A DNA stretch of 64,000 bases, taken from positions 597,501-661,500 of the forward strand of contig BROG01000028.1 of assembly GCA_030159075.1 (NCBI GenBank), written 5' to 3'. The translations under genes and the position numbers were made by a program. The DNA is from Atrina japonica (lineage: Eukaryota > Mollusca > Bivalvia > Pterioida > Pinnidae). The notes beneath the pieces are model-generated. The model made no database searches. It was not told where the DNA came from and worked only from the letters and a program-made list of their open reading frames with translations. The stretch's first letter is position 1. The number at the start of each line of letters is the position of its first letter. Of this stretch, positions 62,712 to 64,000 are shown piece by piece.

Positions 62712-63866
62712 TAAAAAATTTCAGATACCAAGTTATAAATCAATATAATGTCCAGGACATATATACAAATTCGGTAAAAATGGACAAACACGGACCTCTG
62801 GAAACCAAGAGGTGGAATCAGGTGCCATGGAGGAGTAAGCATCCCCTGTCGACCGGTCACACCCACCGGGGTTCCACAGTGAAGTCCAATGAAACACGTG
62901 AGGAGTGTATCCTCGTCACAATTGGTACAGACGTCTCAACAACTGCCAACATTTCACTTAGTGAAACAGAGTAGCCGCAAACAAGACTATTATACCGACC
63001 GTAAAAATTTGCGGAACGTTGACATTAAACACGGTTTTCGATATCCCTGTGTAATAATTTATCAGTGAGTAGTTTACCTCTGTATATGAAATCTTCATAT
63101 GTTGTACACGCCCTGGTATATCGGATTATTTGTGAAATATAACCTCCATATGCGGGTGACTGAGGGATATTACAACTTAAATGAGGAAAATTTACGATGG
63201 GAAAGCCGAAATCGTCGCGTTTATCGTATAACTTAGTTGCTAATTTTCCGTCTGTGTTTATATTAAGTAAAATGTCTAAGTATGAAGCGTGTGTGCTTGA
63301 TTCTGTTGTATCTTTAATTTCTAGTTCGCTGGGATATATCACATTGACATATGTATGGAAATTGTCATTATTAATTGACAAAACGTCGTCGATATATCTA
63401 AATGTCAAATTAAAGGACACCGCTAACTTTTTCTTCTTTTGATTCAGCAGTTTCTGAATGTTGTCTGCTTCGTATGAATAAAGGAACAGGTCGGCCAATA
63501 AAGGAGCACAATTGGTTCCCATAGGAATGCCGAGTTTGTTGAAAGACCACGTCTCCGAACATTACAAATATATTGTCTATTAGAAATTCCAGGATGTTTT
63601 CTATATCAACTTCAGTGTATTTATGTGTAGAATCAGAGTGGTGTTTGACGAAATAAGTATCCTGATAGCCAATCACTAGATATTTAAATTCTCGGGTACC
63701 ACCTTTAGTGAAAAAACAGTTGTCTATGATGCTGAAAAGTCTTTCTTTTAATTTTTTATGTGGAATATTTGTGTTAAGAGTAGAGAAGTCATAAATTTTG
63801 ATATTGTGAATTCGAGAAAAATTGTGTGCCTTCAAATTTCCTAAAACCTGTTTAGAATTTTTAAGT
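62712..63866 (-). pseudogene. Best-preserved Penelope-like RT copy, one key frameshift
   Basis: RT motif A appears as YDFSTLNTNIPHKKLKERL (near 63800), then FVKHHSDSTHKYTE, LEFLIDNIFVMFG and VFQQT. A 2 bp deletion at about 63533 breaks the frame just before MGTNCAPLLADLFLYSYEAD. The second frame (63522-63025) then runs through FRYIDDVLSINND (motif C) to YRGKLLTDKLL. A further small deletion near 63050 ends it early. The tail runs to 62712. The 5' end is cut by a SINE at 63867. No GIY-YIG domain follows the RT. Confidence 0.9.
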
Positions 63867-64000
63867 TTATGTTTGTTTGTTTATTGATGTTTAACTTCCC
63901 ACTCAAGAATATTTCACTCATATGGAGACGTCACCAAATGACGGTGAAGGGCTTCAAATTTTGGCCTATGCTCGGCATTTACGGCCATTGAGCAGTGAGG
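63867..64000 (-). mobile_element. tRNA-derived SINE, family 1, cut by the window edge
   Basis: gtttgtttgtttattgatg, ttaacttcccactcaagaat, tcaccaaatgacggtgaagg and gcctatgctcggcatttacg are the antisense 3' half of family 1. It lies inside the 5' part of the RT copy at 62712-63866. Confidence 0.85.

Noticed and set aside
62633..62974. 113-codon open frame, plus strand
   Set aside because: Lies over the antisense of the RT element's non-coding tail.

Overview
The window reads as lophotrochozoan nuclear DNA, most likely from a bivalve mollusc. It is AT-rich and gene-poor. It carries many long (AT)n microsatellites, tRNA-headed SINEs whose 3' ends read like '...gacgttaaacaacaataaacaaac' or '...gtatggcgtaaaacaaaaaat', several foldback MITEs and dozens of decayed retroelement pieces. 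The species is not determinable by eye.

One cellular gene can be supported, and it runs on the minus strand. A phase-1/phase-1 exon at 46159-45863 encodes one complete fibronectin type III domain. A terminal exon at 14806-14436 encodes a single transmembrane helix and a basic cytoplasmic tail, then stops. The two splice in frame. FN3 domain, short linker, helix and the 'F.+Q.D.I' sequence after the helix all match the FNDC4/FNDC5 (irisin precursor) family. The signal-peptide exon was not found and probably lies beyond 46.2 kb or outside the window. The intron between the two exons is about 31 kb and holds most of the mobile DNA.

The dominant mobile element is a Penelope-like retroelement (RT motif RYIDDVL, upstream MGTNCAPLLADLF). 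About 18 fragments were seen, all broken: RT plus tail on the minus strand near 7.5-9.0, 18.2-19.3, 25.9-27.0, 40.7-41.6, 53.3-54.1 and 62.7-63.9 kb; on the plus strand near 9.3-10.0 and 47.8-48.3 kb; and many copies keeping only the 3' tail. The tail holds a small stem-loop kept across diverged copies. The coding frame ends shortly after the RT with no GIY-YIG domain, which suggests an N-terminal endonuclease (Naiad-type) or none.

Other elements are: two tRNA-derived SINE families, several copies sitting inside other repeats with visible target-site duplications; a foldback MITE family of about 320-340 bp with five copies; a TA-flanked TIR element with a SINE inside it; pogo/Tigger-like repeats; one decayed Tc1/mariner transposase (58.5-59.25 kb); and three copies of a ~210 bp repeat carrying a hammerhead-ribozyme fold, one copy (25683-25728) with the core residues intact. 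There is also an unusual array of alternating palindromes (GTGATATCAC and TTCGAA) at 2.28-3.21 kb and several large perfect inverted repeats. No rRNA, CRISPR array, operon or stand-alone tRNA gene was seen.
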